NCBI RefSeq assembly: GCF_042655385.1
Contig: NZ_JBHSMA010000009.1
Coordinates: 124,001 to 188,000 of the forward strand
Direction: 5' to 3'
Length of the DNA: 64,000 nucleotides
Source of the DNA: Larkinella bovis
Lineage (GTDB): Bacteria > Bacteroidota > Bacteroidia > Cytophagales > Spirosomataceae
The notes beneath the pieces are model-generated. The model was given only the letters and a program-made list of their open reading frames with translations, searched no databases and was not told the DNA's origin. Below, piece after piece: positions 52,485-60,685 of this stretch. Position numbers and translations under genes: made by a program. Positions within the stretch are counted from its first letter, which is position 1. Every line of letters begins with the position of its first letter.

Positions 52485-53984
52485 ATGACCAAAATTCAGA
52501 AACTGCTCGTTGCCAACCGGGGCGAAATTGCCCTCCGAATCATGCGTACCGCCCGCGAAATGGGCATCCGGACCGTTGCCATTTACAGCGAAGCCGACCG
52601 CCAGTCGCTCCACGTCCGGTATGCCGACGAAGCGGTTTGCGTCGGCCCCGCGCCCTCTTCGGAATCGTACCTGCGGGCCGATGTGATTATCGAAGCATGC
52701 CAAAAACTGGGGGTCGATGCCATCCATCCGGGCTACGGTTTTTTGTCGGAGAACGCCGGTTTTGCGAGCGCCGTTCGCAGGGCCGGGCTGATTTTCGTCG
52801 GTCCGTCGCCGGAATCGATCGAAGTGATGGGGAGCAAGCTGGCCGCCAAAGCCGCCGTGGCGGCCTACCACATTCCGATGGTACCAGGCACGCCCGAAGC
52901 CATCACCGATCGGGAAGCCGCCAAAAAAACCGCGGCCCAGATTGGCTACCCGATTCTGATCAAGGCCAGCGCGGGGGGCGGTGGCAAAGGCATGCGAATT
53001 GTCGAACGCGAAGAAGATTTTGACGAAGGCATGGAACGCGCCGTCAGCGAGGCTACCTCGGCTTTCGGCGACGGATCGGTGTTCATCGAAAAATACGTCA
53101 CCTCGCCCCGGCACGTCGAAATTCAGGTGTTGGGCGACCAGCACGGCAACATCATTCACCTGTTCGAACGCGAATGCTCCATCCAGCGCCGGCACCAGAA
53201 AGTGGTGGAAGAAGCCCCCTCGTCGGTGCTGACCCCGGAAATCCGGGCCGAGATGGGGCGGTGTGCCGTCGAAGTGGCCCGGGCCTGTGGATACTACGGC
53301 GCCGGAACCGTCGAATTCATCGTCGATGACCAGTTGAATTTCTATTTCCTGGAAATGAACACCCGCCTGCAGGTCGAACACCCCGTCACGGAGCAGATCA
53401 CAGGCATCGATCTGGTGAAACAAATGATTTACATCGCCGAAGGAAAACCGCTGGATATCAAACAGGAAGACCTTAAAATCAATGGTCACGCCATCGAAAT
53501 CCGGGTGTATGCCGAAGACCCCGCCAACAACTTCCTGCCCGACGTCGGCACGCTCGAAACGTACGTGCGGCCCCAGGGCAACGGCATTCGGGTGGACGAC
53601 GGTTTTGAACAGGGCATGAGCATTCCGATTTATTACGATCCGATGATCGCCAAACTGGTCACCACCGGAGCAACCCGCGAAGAAGCCATCGAAAAAATGA
53701 TCCGCGCCATCGATGAATACCGGATCACGGGTGTACAAACGACCCTGCCGTTCTGCCGGTTTGTGATGGAACACCACGCTTTCCGGTCGGGGCAGTTCGA
53801 CACGCATTTCGTCAACCACTATTTTACGCCCGATCAGTTAAAACCGGAAAATAATCCGGAAGAAAGCCAGCTAGCCGGGGTGTTGGCGGCCTGGTTATTT
53901 GAAAACCGCCCGCCAACCGCCCAGGACAAAACCGTGGTGGCCGAAGGAAGCCAAAGCCGGTGGAAAGAACGACGGTTTCGTTAG
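52485..53984 (+). CDS. accC: Biotin carboxylase subunit of acetyl/propionyl-CoA carboxylase
   Basis: About 499 residues from ATG 52485 (TTG 52467 alternative). The ATP-grasp fold is seen: KLLVANRGEIALRIMRTAREMGI (N-domain), KASAGGGGKGMRIV (Gly-rich ATP loop), FEREC/SIQRRHQKVVEEAP, and EMNTRLQVEHPVTEQITGIDLV with catalytic Glu/Arg residues. It is the carboxylase that charges biotin with CO2. No BCCP or carboxyltransferase gene is nearby, and the C-terminal tail (about 450-499) is longer than E. coli AccC and disordered-looking. A Bacteroidota propionyl-CoA carboxylase role is possible. Confidence 0.95.
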   Translation: MTKIQKLLVANRGEIALRIMRTAREMGIRTVAIYSEADRQSLHVRYADEAVCVGPAPSSESYLRADVIIEACQKLGVDAIHPGYGFLSENAGFASAVRRAGLIFVGPSPESIEVMGSKLAAKAAVAAYHIPMVPGTPEAITDREAAKKTAAQIGYPILIKASAGGGGKGMRIVEREEDFDEGMERAVSEATSAFGDGSVFIEKYVTSPRHVEIQVLGDQHGNIIHLFERECSIQRRHQKVVEEAPSSVLTPEIRAEMGRCAVEVARACGYYGAGTVEFIVDDQLNFYFLEMNTRLQVEHPVTEQITGIDLVKQMIYIAEGKPLDIKQEDLKINGHAIEIRVYAEDPANNFLPDVGTLETYVRPQGNGIRVDDGFEQGMSIPIYYDPMIAKLVTTGATREEAIEKMIRAIDEYRITGVQTTLPFCRFVMEHHAFRSGQFDTHFVNHYFTPDQLKPENNPEESQLAGVLAAWLFENRPPTAQDKTVVAEGSQSRWKERRFR

Positions 53985-54004
53985 CCTTTTTCTCGTACGT
54001 CCGC

Positions 54005-54562
54005 ATGCCAACCAACAACTGGACTCGTTATTTTGAACTCGCATCCCGGTACTATGTCTTTCTCATCCTCAATATCTATGGATGGGCTAAAATGACCGGA
54101 CATCAGTTTTTCAGACCCGGTCATTTTCCCGCCGAAGTGGCCGCCATACCACTGGCCAAAGCCACCGGTTTTCAGTTGGCCTGGGCCTTCTTCGGATATT
54201 CAACGCCTTACATTCTTTTTATTGGCCTTGCGCAGGTAGTCGGGGCCTGGTTGCTGCTTTGGGATAAATCCAAACTGATCGGAATCGCTATCCTCCTGCC
54301 AGTTTTGCTCAATATCATTATGGTAGATCTGGCTTACCAGATTTCATTTGGAGCGATGGCGGTGGCCGGCATGTGCCTATTTCTGCTGGTCCTGGTGTTG
54401 GTTTGGAATCAGTCGACCCTCCGGACGGTTTTCAGCCTTCTGTTTCAAACGTCCACTTCTGCCCCCCACACCCTGAAAGAGCGGGGCATTGCCCTGATCA
54501 TCATGGTAGGCCTCCTAGGCTTCTATTTTGGCCTACTTCACCTACTGGGACAGATTAAGTAA
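54005..54562 (+). CDS. DoxX-like membrane protein
   Basis: 185 residues from ATG 54005; the track extends to 53960 without a better start. Four or five membrane segments (about 15-35, 70-90, 95-115, 120-140, 155-180). RYYVFLILNIYGWAKMTGHQF, then LSxPFxxAxx-type GFQLAWAFFGYSTPYILFIGLAQVVGAWLLL, is reminiscent of the DoxX/DoxD family, but the match is weak. Starts 20 bases after accC ends, so may share the transcript. Function unknown. Confidence 0.6.
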   Translation: MPTNNWTRYFELASRYYVFLILNIYGWAKMTGHQFFRPGHFPAEVAAIPLAKATGFQLAWAFFGYSTPYILFIGLAQVVGAWLLLWDKSKLIGIAILLPVLLNIIMVDLAYQISFGAMAVAGMCLFLLVLVLVWNQSTLRTVFSLLFQTSTSAPHTLKERGIALIIMVGLLGFYFGLLHLLGQIK

Positions 54563-54666
54563 AAAAACCACCGGAAGGATAGAACAATTGACAGATAAAA
54601 CTAGATAATTGTCTCGTTTTTTTAACTTAGCACCGGAAACCTAATTTTTTATTTCCTACGAACCCT

Positions 54667-55326
54667 ATGAAAAACCTTCTTGTTATTTGCGGCCTGGCGG
54701 TTCTGCTGGGTGCCTGTTCAAAGTCATCAACGCCAAAATCAACGGCTTCAAAAGCCGACAAGGGTTGGATCAGCCTCTTCGATGGAAAGTCGTTCGATGG
54801 CTGGAAAGTGGGGAAGAATGCCGACTCGTTTAAAATTGAAGATGGTGCCATTGCCGTTAACGGCCCCGTTGGCCACCTGTTCTATGTCGGGCCGGTCCAG
54901 AATCATAACTTCAAAAACTTCCAGTTCAAAGCCAAGGTGATGACGCTGCCCGGTTCCAATTCCGGCATGTATTTCCATACCCAGTATCAGGAAGAAAGCT
55001 GGCCCAAAAAAGGCTTCGAGGTGCAGGTCAACAATTCCCATACCGACTGGCGCCGAACCGCCAGTCTCTACGCTATCCAGGACGTAAAAGAGACGTACGT
55101 CAAAGATAATGAGTGGTATACGGAAGAGATCATGGTTCAGGGCAAGAAGGTAACCATCAAGATCAATGACAAGGTGGTGAACGAATACACCGAACCCGAA
55201 GGCGTTGAACGCCCCAAAGACATGGCCGAGCGGAAAATCAGCAGCGGGACCTTTGCCCTCCAGGCCCACGACCCCAAAAGCAAGGTTTACTACAAAGACA
55301 TCATGGTGAAGGTGTTGCCGGATTAA
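54667..55326 (+). CDS. DUF1080 (3-keto-disaccharide hydrolase) lipoprotein
   Basis: 219 residues with a lipoprotein signal (AVLLGACSKSS). The concanavalin-like DUF1080 domain starts with GWISLFDGKSFDGWKVG (about residue 38), continues with GDGAIAVNGP, FxFKAKVMTLPGSNSGMYFHTQYQEESWPKKGFEVQVNNS, and ends with GTFALQAHDPKSKVYYKDIMVKVL. Family members hydrolyse or bind 3-keto-glycosides in Bacteroidota and Planctomycetes. It is followed by palindromic repeat copy 3. Confidence 0.88.
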   Translation: MKNLLVICGLAVLLGACSKSSTPKSTASKADKGWISLFDGKSFDGWKVGKNADSFKIEDGAIAVNGPVGHLFYVGPVQNHNFKNFQFKAKVMTLPGSNSGMYFHTQYQEESWPKKGFEVQVNNSHTDWRRTASLYAIQDVKETYVKDNEWYTEEIMVQGKKVTIKINDKVVNEYTEPEGVERPKDMAERKISSGTFALQAHDPKSKVYYKDIMVKVLPD

Positions 55327-55341
55327 GTAGTGAAGAGTTAT

Positions 55342-55433
55342 GAATTAAGAGTTATGACGGCCCCCCGGCGGTTGGCTCCGCCCAACAGCCAGTAAACCGG
55401 CAGAGCTAACTCATAACTCTTAATTCATCATTC
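55342..55433. repeat. Nested palindromic intergenic element, copy 3
   Basis: GAATTAAGAGTTATGACGG, then GGCGGTTGGCTCCGCCCAA, CGGCAGAGCTAACTCATAAC and TCTTAATTCATCATTC follow the same order as 43632-43725 with only a few changes, including a two-base gap. The copies are 11.7 kb apart and lie between unrelated genes. Confidence 0.85.
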
Positions 55434-55490
55434 CCAAAAACATCTTCCCCCGTTGGTGGTTTTTAAGGTAGTCACATAACACGAACTACC

Positions 55491-55859
55491 ATGCACCATT
55501 TTGAAACTCTGACGGAAGCGATGGAAAGCCTGCGCGAACGCGGCTACACGCACGACTTAAAGCCCAAACGCGATTATCTCGAAGAAAGCGCTTCGGGGCT
55601 GAAATTGAAAAGCGAGGAATTTACGGTCGACGAATTTCACCGGTTTGAGGGCACCTCTGATCCCGGTGACGAAATGACCCTGTATGCTATCTCCACGGCC
55701 AACGGCCTGAAAGGCGTGTTTGTCTCTCCGCAAGGCACCTACGCCAACGAAGTGACGCCGGAGCTTATGCAGAAATTTTCGATTAGTGAACGGCCGGAAA
55801 CCAATACGGAAGGCTCCGTACAGCCTATTCAGGCCCTCGGTCTGGACGCAAACGCGTAG
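55491..55859 (+). CDS. Small conserved hypothetical protein (often mislabelled PRPP synthetase)
   Basis: 122 residues. The N-terminal portion TLTEAMESLRERGYTHDLKP and FRxYEGxSDPxDxxxLYAISxxNGxKGxF-like DEFHRFEGTSDPGDEMTLYAISTANGLKGVFV match a widespread Bacteroidota family that carries the database name 'phosphoribosylpyrophosphate synthetase', but no PRPP-binding motif is present and the length is a third of a true PrsA. It is cytosolic; function unknown. The C-terminal 30 residues are disordered. Confidence 0.75.
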   Translation: MHHFETLTEAMESLRERGYTHDLKPKRDYLEESASGLKLKSEEFTVDEFHRFEGTSDPGDEMTLYAISTANGLKGVFVSPQGTYANEVTPELMQKFSISERPETNTEGSVQPIQALGLDANA

Positions 55860-55930
55860 CAAACCAGACACCGTTTACAAGATATACTTGCAATCGCCCC
55901 CCCGCAGAATGTATATTTGCCGGTAGCCCG

Positions 55931-55975
55931 ACTTGCAATACCGTTTTTTTTTGAAAAAAAACCGGCATTGCAAGT
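55931..55975 (+). terminator. Large imperfect hairpin upstream of queA
   Basis: ACTTGCAAT (55931-55939) pairs with ATTGCAAGT (55967-55975); the central CCG/T-run and A-run/CCGG also pair with one mismatch and one bulge. The run of T in the middle makes it a poor classical terminator; its position, about 70 bases after the preceding gene, still suggests transcription ending. Confidence 0.55.
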
Positions 55976-56007
55976 GGCTCATCGTCAACTACTACCTGTT
56001 TATTTGC

Positions 56008-56015
56008 TAATTTTG
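56008..56015 (+). promoter_or_regulatory. Candidate -7 box (TAATTTTG) for queA
   Basis: Matches TAnnTTTG about 35 bases before the queA ATG. There is no TTG at the expected -33 position, so confidence is limited. Confidence 0.4.
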
Positions 56016-56050
56016 CGCTCTTTTTAAAGAGAAGCTCTTTTTTTGACCGT

Positions 56051-57094
56051 ATGAAGCTGTCTGAATTTAGGTTTGACTTACCCCAAAGTCTGGTTGCCCT
56101 GTACCCCCCCGAACGTGGTGAAGCGCGACTGATGGTTGTTGATCGGAAAACAAAAACCATCGAACACAAACAGTTTTCCGACATCCTTTCCTATTTCGAC
56201 GACGGCGACGTGATGGTGATCAACAATACCAAAGTGTTCCCCGCACGTTTGTACGGTAACAAAGAAAAAACCGGTGCCAAAATTGAAGTTTTTCTGCTGC
56301 GCGAACTGAACCGGGAGATGCGGTTGTGGGACGTTCTGGTCGATCCGGCCCGGAAAATCCGCGTAGGCAACAAGTTGTATTTCGGGGATAGTGACCTGGT
56401 TGCGGAAGTTATCGACAACACCACCTCCCGGGGTCGTACGATCCGGTTTTTGTTCGAAGGCTCGCACGAAGAGTTCATGAAAGCCATCGATGAACTGGGC
56501 GAAACCCCTCTGCCGCGCGAAATCAAACGCAAAACCGAGGACGCCGACCGCGACCGGTATCAAACGATTTTTGCCCAGCATGTAGGTGCCGTTGCCGCCC
56601 CGACGGCCGGGATGCACTTCACGAAAACGATCATGAAGCGCATGGAAATCAAGGGCATTCACTTTGCGCCGATTACATTGCACGTTGGTCTGGGAACGTT
56701 CCGGACGGTGGATGTGGAAGATCTGACCAAACACAAAACCGACTCGGAAAATTATTCAATTACGGAACCTGCGGCCAATATTGTCAACAACGCCCTCGAT
56801 AAAGGAAAACGGGTGTGCGCCATTGGCACCACATCCCTGAAAGCCATTGAATCGTCGGTATCGGCGAATGGCCGGTTAAAACCGGTTGATGGCTGGACGG
56901 ACCGGTTTATCTTTCCGCCGTACGATTTCAAAATTGCCAATTCGTTGTTGACAAACTTCCATCTGCCGGAATCCATCCTGATTATGATGACCAGCGCCTT
57001 TGGCGGTTACGATCTCATTAAACACGCTTACGAAGTGGCCATCCAGGAGAAATACAAATTCTTCAGCTACGGCGACGCGATGTTAATTCTTTGA
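56051..57094 (+). CDS. queA: tRNA preQ1(34) S-adenosylmethionine ribosyltransferase-isomerase
   Basis: 347 residues, within the family range. FDLPQSLVALYPPERGEARLMVV, then GDVMVINNTKVFPARLYG and the middle AAPTAGMHFTKTIMKRM are QueA signatures, as is the end TNFHLPESILIMMTSAFGG. It adds the ribosyl moiety of SAM to preQ1 in tRNA to make epoxyqueuosine. Followed by an intergenic inverted repeat and ispD. Confidence 0.97.
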   Translation: MKLSEFRFDLPQSLVALYPPERGEARLMVVDRKTKTIEHKQFSDILSYFDDGDVMVINNTKVFPARLYGNKEKTGAKIEVFLLRELNREMRLWDVLVDPARKIRVGNKLYFGDSDLVAEVIDNTTSRGRTIRFLFEGSHEEFMKAIDELGETPLPREIKRKTEDADRDRYQTIFAQHVGAVAAPTAGMHFTKTIMKRMEIKGIHFAPITLHVGLGTFRTVDVEDLTKHKTDSENYSITEPAANIVNNALDKGKRVCAIGTTSLKAIESSVSANGRLKPVDGWTDRFIFPPYDFKIANSLLTNFHLPESILIMMTSAFGGYDLIKHAYEVAIQEKYKFFSYGDAMLIL

Positions 57095-57108
57095 TAGACC
57101 AGAGAGGC

Positions 57109-57158
57109 AAGACAAGAGATAAGAGACCGGTTACAGGAAGTCTTTTGTCTCTTGTCTT
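57109..57158 (+). repeat. Inverted repeat between queA and ispD
   Basis: Arms of 19 bases (57109-57127 and 57140-57158) pair with two mismatches around a 12-base loop and are followed by a T-rich run, as in a terminator. ispD starts only 18 bases later, so the element may act as terminator or attenuator. Confidence 0.6.
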
Positions 57159-57175
57159 TTTCTTTATTCTCCTGC

Positions 57176-57856
57176 ATGAAAAACCGTTTCGCGATTATTG
57201 TAGCTGGCGGAAGCGGTAGCCGCATGGGTGCCAGCGCCCCCAAGCAGTTTCTGCCCATTGGGGAGTTGCCCATTTTGATGCATACCATCCGCCGGTTTCG
57301 GTCCTACGATGCTGACTTAGAGATTATTGTGGTTTTGCCCGCCGAACAGATTCCGGTTTGGGAAGCGTTATGCCGACAATACCGGTTTACGGAGCCGGTT
57401 GAGGTGGTGGCAGGCGGCCAAACGCGGTTTCAGTCGGTGCGGAACGGGTTGGCGCACATCCGGTCGGATGACGGTCTGGTAGCCGTGCACGACGGCGTTC
57501 GTCCGTTTGTGACCACGGAAATCATCCGAAACAGCTATGAAACCGCCGAACGAACCGGCAGTGCCGTCACCTGCGTGGCCTTGAAGGATTCGGCCCGGCT
57601 GCTTCACGCCGATGGCAGTAGCCAGGCGGTAGACCGTACCCGCTACCGACTCGTGCAGACTCCCCAGACGTTCCAGCTTCCGCTGTTCCGGCAGGCTTTT
57701 CGGGCCGACGAACAGGTATTTTTTACCGATTGCGCCAGTGTGGTCGAACATGCCGGTTTTCCGATTACGCTCATCGAGGGCTCGTACGACAACCTTAAAA
57801 TTACGACACCGGACGATTTAGCGTTTGCCGAACAGAAACTTCGCACCCCTGCCTGA
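57176..57856 (+). CDS. ispD: 2-C-methyl-D-erythritol 4-phosphate cytidylyltransferase
   Basis: 226 residues from ATG 57176. The CTP site is IIVAGGSGSRMGASAPKQF; VAVHDGVRPFVT and the closing GSYDNLKITTPDDLAFAE are IspD signatures. Third step of the non-mevalonate isoprenoid route. It overlaps the following meaB gene by one base (TGATG), showing translational coupling. Confidence 0.97.
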   Translation: MKNRFAIIVAGGSGSRMGASAPKQFLPIGELPILMHTIRRFRSYDADLEIIVVLPAEQIPVWEALCRQYRFTEPVEVVAGGQTRFQSVRNGLAHIRSDDGLVAVHDGVRPFVTTEIIRNSYETAERTGSAVTCVALKDSARLLHADGSSQAVDRTRYRLVQTPQTFQLPLFRQAFRADEQVFFTDCASVVEHAGFPITLIEGSYDNLKITTPDDLAFAEQKLRTPA

Positions 57857-58836
57857 TGCGCCGACTACCACCCGATCACTACATTTCCGGAATCCGTTCC
57901 GGCGACCGGCTGGTACTCAGTCGGGCCATTACACTGGTAGAGAGCCAGTTGGCAAGTGATCAGGCACTCGCGCTGCACATATTGGAACAGGTTTTACCAC
58001 AAACCGGTGCGTCGATCCGTGTCGGCATTACGGGCGTTCCGGGCGTAGGCAAAAGCACCTTCATCGAAGCGCTGGGCAAACACCTGACCGTTCTCGGTAA
58101 AAAAGTGGCGGTTTTAGCCATCGACCCTACCAGCCAACGCTCCCACGGCAGCATTCTGGGCGACAAGACCCGCATGGAAACCCTGTCGATGGACCCGCTG
58201 GCCTACATCCGTCCTTCGCCCTCCGGCGGTTCGCTGGGCGGGGTTGCCAACAAGACCCGGGAAACAATGCTACTTTGCGAAGCGGCTGGTTTTGAAGTCA
58301 TTCTGATCGAAACTGTCGGCGTTGGGCAGTCCGAAACGCTGGTTCACGGCATGGTCGATTTCTTTCTGCTGCTGATGCTGGCGGGAGCGGGCGACGAACT
58401 CCAGGGCATGAAACGCGGTATTATGGAACTGGCCGACGCCCTTGCCATTACCAAAGCCGACGGCGATAATGCCGCTGCTGCCGACCGCGCCCGCATCGAA
58501 TACCAGAACGCGCTGCACCTCTTCCCACCCGCTCCGACGAGCTGGACACCTCCGGTTTTAACCTGTTCGGCCCTTCAAAATCAGGGAATTGGTGAACTAT
58601 GGGCGGTGATTGAAGCTCATCAAAACCGCCTGACGCAGAACGGTTTTCGGGATAAAAACCGACAACGGCAAAACCTTGACTGGCTCCACAGTACGCTTCG
58701 GCATCAACTGGAAACCCGGTTTTATAACCAGCCGGGCATGGCCGAGCGGTTGGCGGCCGTAGAAGATGCGGTACGAAAAGGTGACCTGTTGCCTGTACAG
58801 GCTGCTCAGCAGTTAATCAATACTACTCTTCCTTAG
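57856..58836 (+). CDS. meaB: MeaB/ArgK-type G3E GTPase (methylmalonyl-CoA mutase chaperone)
   Basis: 326 residues. Walker A GVPGVGKSTFIEALG, then IDPTSQRSHGSILGDKTRM, and the GxxG-type VIEAHQNRL C-terminal part are family traits; the switch segment is TVGVGQSE. MeaB protects and reactivates adenosylcobalamin-dependent methylmalonyl-CoA mutase. The mutase itself is not in the window. Coupled to ispD by overlapping stop/start; the functional link between the two is not obvious. Confidence 0.93.
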   Translation: MRRLPPDHYISGIRSGDRLVLSRAITLVESQLASDQALALHILEQVLPQTGASIRVGITGVPGVGKSTFIEALGKHLTVLGKKVAVLAIDPTSQRSHGSILGDKTRMETLSMDPLAYIRPSPSGGSLGGVANKTRETMLLCEAAGFEVILIETVGVGQSETLVHGMVDFFLLLMLAGAGDELQGMKRGIMELADALAITKADGDNAAAADRARIEYQNALHLFPPAPTSWTPPVLTCSALQNQGIGELWAVIEAHQNRLTQNGFRDKNRQRQNLDWLHSTLRHQLETRFYNQPGMAERLAAVEDAVRKGDLLPVQAAQQLINTTLP

Positions 58837-59801
58837 TTTGTCACCAGACCGGCTTCCTGGCTGGCACGATACCATTCGACAAACCGCCGAATACCTTCTT
58901 CCACGCGCACGGAAGGCTGATAGCCAATGAGTTGCTGAGCCTTACGGATATTCGCGTACGTTTGCTGCACGTCACCGGGTTGCATCGGTAACCGGTTGAT
59001 TTGGGCGTTCTGGCCCACGGCCTGCTCAATGAGCTGAATCAAATCCGCCAGCGAAATGGGGTCGGAACCGCCAATATTCAGTACTTCGTAACCGTTCAGG
59101 TTTTCCAGTGACAGAATGATCCCCCGCACAATATCGTCCACGTACGTATAATCCCGGGCGGTTGACCCATCCCCGAAAACCTGAATGGCCGTATCGTTCA
59201 GAAGGCTGTCGGTAAACTGGCTGATGGCCATTTCGGGACGTTGATACGGACCAAAAACCGTGAAAAACCGCAGGCAGAAAATATCAAAACCGTAGAGATG
59301 ATGGAAGGTATGACACACCAGTTCAGCCGCCCGCTTGGAAGCGGCATACGGCGATAGTGGCCGGTCGGCAGTGTCACTTTCGTCGAACGGCACGTTTGGC
59401 GAATCGCCGTAAACGGAAGAGGAAGAAGCAAAGACCATCTTGTGGACATTCCAGCGCTGCATGGCCTGCAGGAGCGTCATCGTGCCGTTGACATTCACAT
59501 CAAAATAGAGCGCCGGATTCTGCACCGACGGCCGGACGCCGGCCCGCGCGGCCAGGTGAATCACCGCATCAAAACCGTAGGTCTGAAACAGCGTATCCAC
59601 CAGTTCCGCATCGCGGATATCGCCTTCATGAAAATGATACCCCGGATCACTCAGCGTGCGCTGCACATTTTTCCACTTGGTATCCGGATTATAATAGTCA
59701 TCCAGGTTATCGAGACAGATAACCCGGTGGTTCTCCAGCAACAGTTGTTTGGCTACATTTGAACCGATAAAACCCGCCCCACCCGTCAATAAAATAGTCA
59801 T
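58833..59801 (-). CDS. NAD-dependent epimerase (UDP-glucuronate 4-epimerase-like)
   Basis: 322 residues. Rossmann motif TGGAGFIGSNVAKQLL; active-site Ser/Thr and Y-x-x-x-K in SSSSVYGDS and YAASKRAAE. AARAGVRPSVQNPALYFDVNVNGT is the signature of UDP-glucuronate epimerases, which make UDP-galacturonate. It overlaps the next gene by four bases (ATGA) and is the last gene of the operon. Convergent with meaB with a four-base overlap. Confidence 0.9.
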   Translation of the reverse strand: MTILLTGGAGFIGSNVAKQLLLENHRVICLDNLDDYYNPDTKWKNVQRTLSDPGYHFHEGDIRDAELVDTLFQTYGFDAVIHLAARAGVRPSVQNPALYFDVNVNGTMTLLQAMQRWNVHKMVFASSSSVYGDSPNVPFDESDTADRPLSPYAASKRAAELVCHTFHHLYGFDIFCLRFFTVFGPYQRPEMAISQFTDSLLNDTAIQVFGDGSTARDYTYVDDIVRGIILSLENLNGYEVLNIGGSDPISLADLIQLIEQAVGQNAQINRLPMQPGDVQQTYANIRKAQQLIGYQPSVRVEEGIRRFVEWYRASQEAGLVTN

Positions 59802-60685
59802 GAACGTAGCTCTTTCGTTAATGATGATGACTGAAAACTGTACACTAAGCCCGTTAGCGATACCACAGCCGTAATGATATAAAATAACAGACTGACCGAA
59901 ACAGCCGCGTCGGCGGGCACGTGCAACACCTGCGCTCCGAGCAGAAACGTCAGTTCCCGCGCCCCGGCTCCTCCAATCGTGAACGGAATCGTGGCCACGA
60001 CCGACGAAACGAGGAACACTACCAAATACGCTTCCGGTTTTTCAACCGTTTCAATGGCTTGTAATAAGGCCAGAATTTCAAGCATCTGGAACCCCTGAAC
60101 CAGGATGGACCAGCCCACCGCCCGTTCAAGAACCGGGTAAAACGACGGCATAAACCGCCGGGTCAGGCGACGGGCCACCCCATGAAAACCCAGAATTCCG
60201 ATCAGACTCCACCAGCCCAGGGAAACACCGATCCAGGCCGAAACCTCCGGCATACGAACGCCGAAAATCAGAAGCGCGTACGCCAGCGGCAGTAACCCAA
60301 TCAGCCGGTCGATCAGGGTTGCCGACACCAATCCTTTAACGGACGTGCCGGTCAATCGGTTCAGCAAATAGACTTTATACCCGTCGCCCCCGATGCCGCC
60401 CGGCAGAAACAGGTTGTAATACATGCCGAGCCAGTAGAGTTTCAGGTTTGGCCACCGGCGTAACCGCAGGCCAATCTGGGCAAACAAAAGTTGCAACCGT
60501 TCGGCGGAGGCCACCTTTGAAAGAACAAACAAACCCGTCGCTACCGTCAGCCATCCCGGCTGTACCCGCGCCAAAACCGCTCCCACCCGCTCCGGTTCGA
60601 TTTTGCGGAAAACCAGCCAGAGCGACAGGACCGACAGCGCGATCTTCAGGGCGGTTTTCAGGTAAGCGGGGAATCGTCCTTTCAA
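59798..60685 (-). CDS. LPG_synthase_TM (UPF0104)-family membrane protein, flippase-like
   Basis: 295 residues with about eight membrane helices. The signature GGIGGDGYKVYLLNRLTGTSVKG (about residues 90-115) and VATIPFTIGGAGARELTFLLG near the C-terminus define the AglD/MprF-flippase-like family. Such proteins often accompany glycosyltransferases and are thought to move lipid-linked intermediates. It overlaps both neighbours by four bases, so all three are translationally coupled. Flippase activity is inferred. Confidence 0.88.
   Translation of the reverse strand: MKGRFPAYLKTALKIALSVLSLWLVFRKIEPERVGAVLARVQPGWLTVATGLFVLSKVASAERLQLLFAQIGLRLRRWPNLKLYWLGMYYNLFLPGGIGGDGYKVYLLNRLTGTSVKGLVSATLIDRLIGLLPLAYALLIFGVRMPEVSAWIGVSLGWWSLIGILGFHGVARRLTRRFMPSFYPVLERAVGWSILVQGFQMLEILALLQAIETVEKPEAYLVVFLVSSVVATIPFTIGGAGARELTFLLGAQVLHVPADAAVSVSLLFYIITAVVSLTGLVYSFQSSSLTKELRS

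Noticed and set aside
52317..53819. A 500-codon frame on the minus strand opposite accC
   Set aside because: Fully antisense to a clear biotin carboxylase; the product is Phe/Gly/His-rich with no domain, a typical shadow frame.
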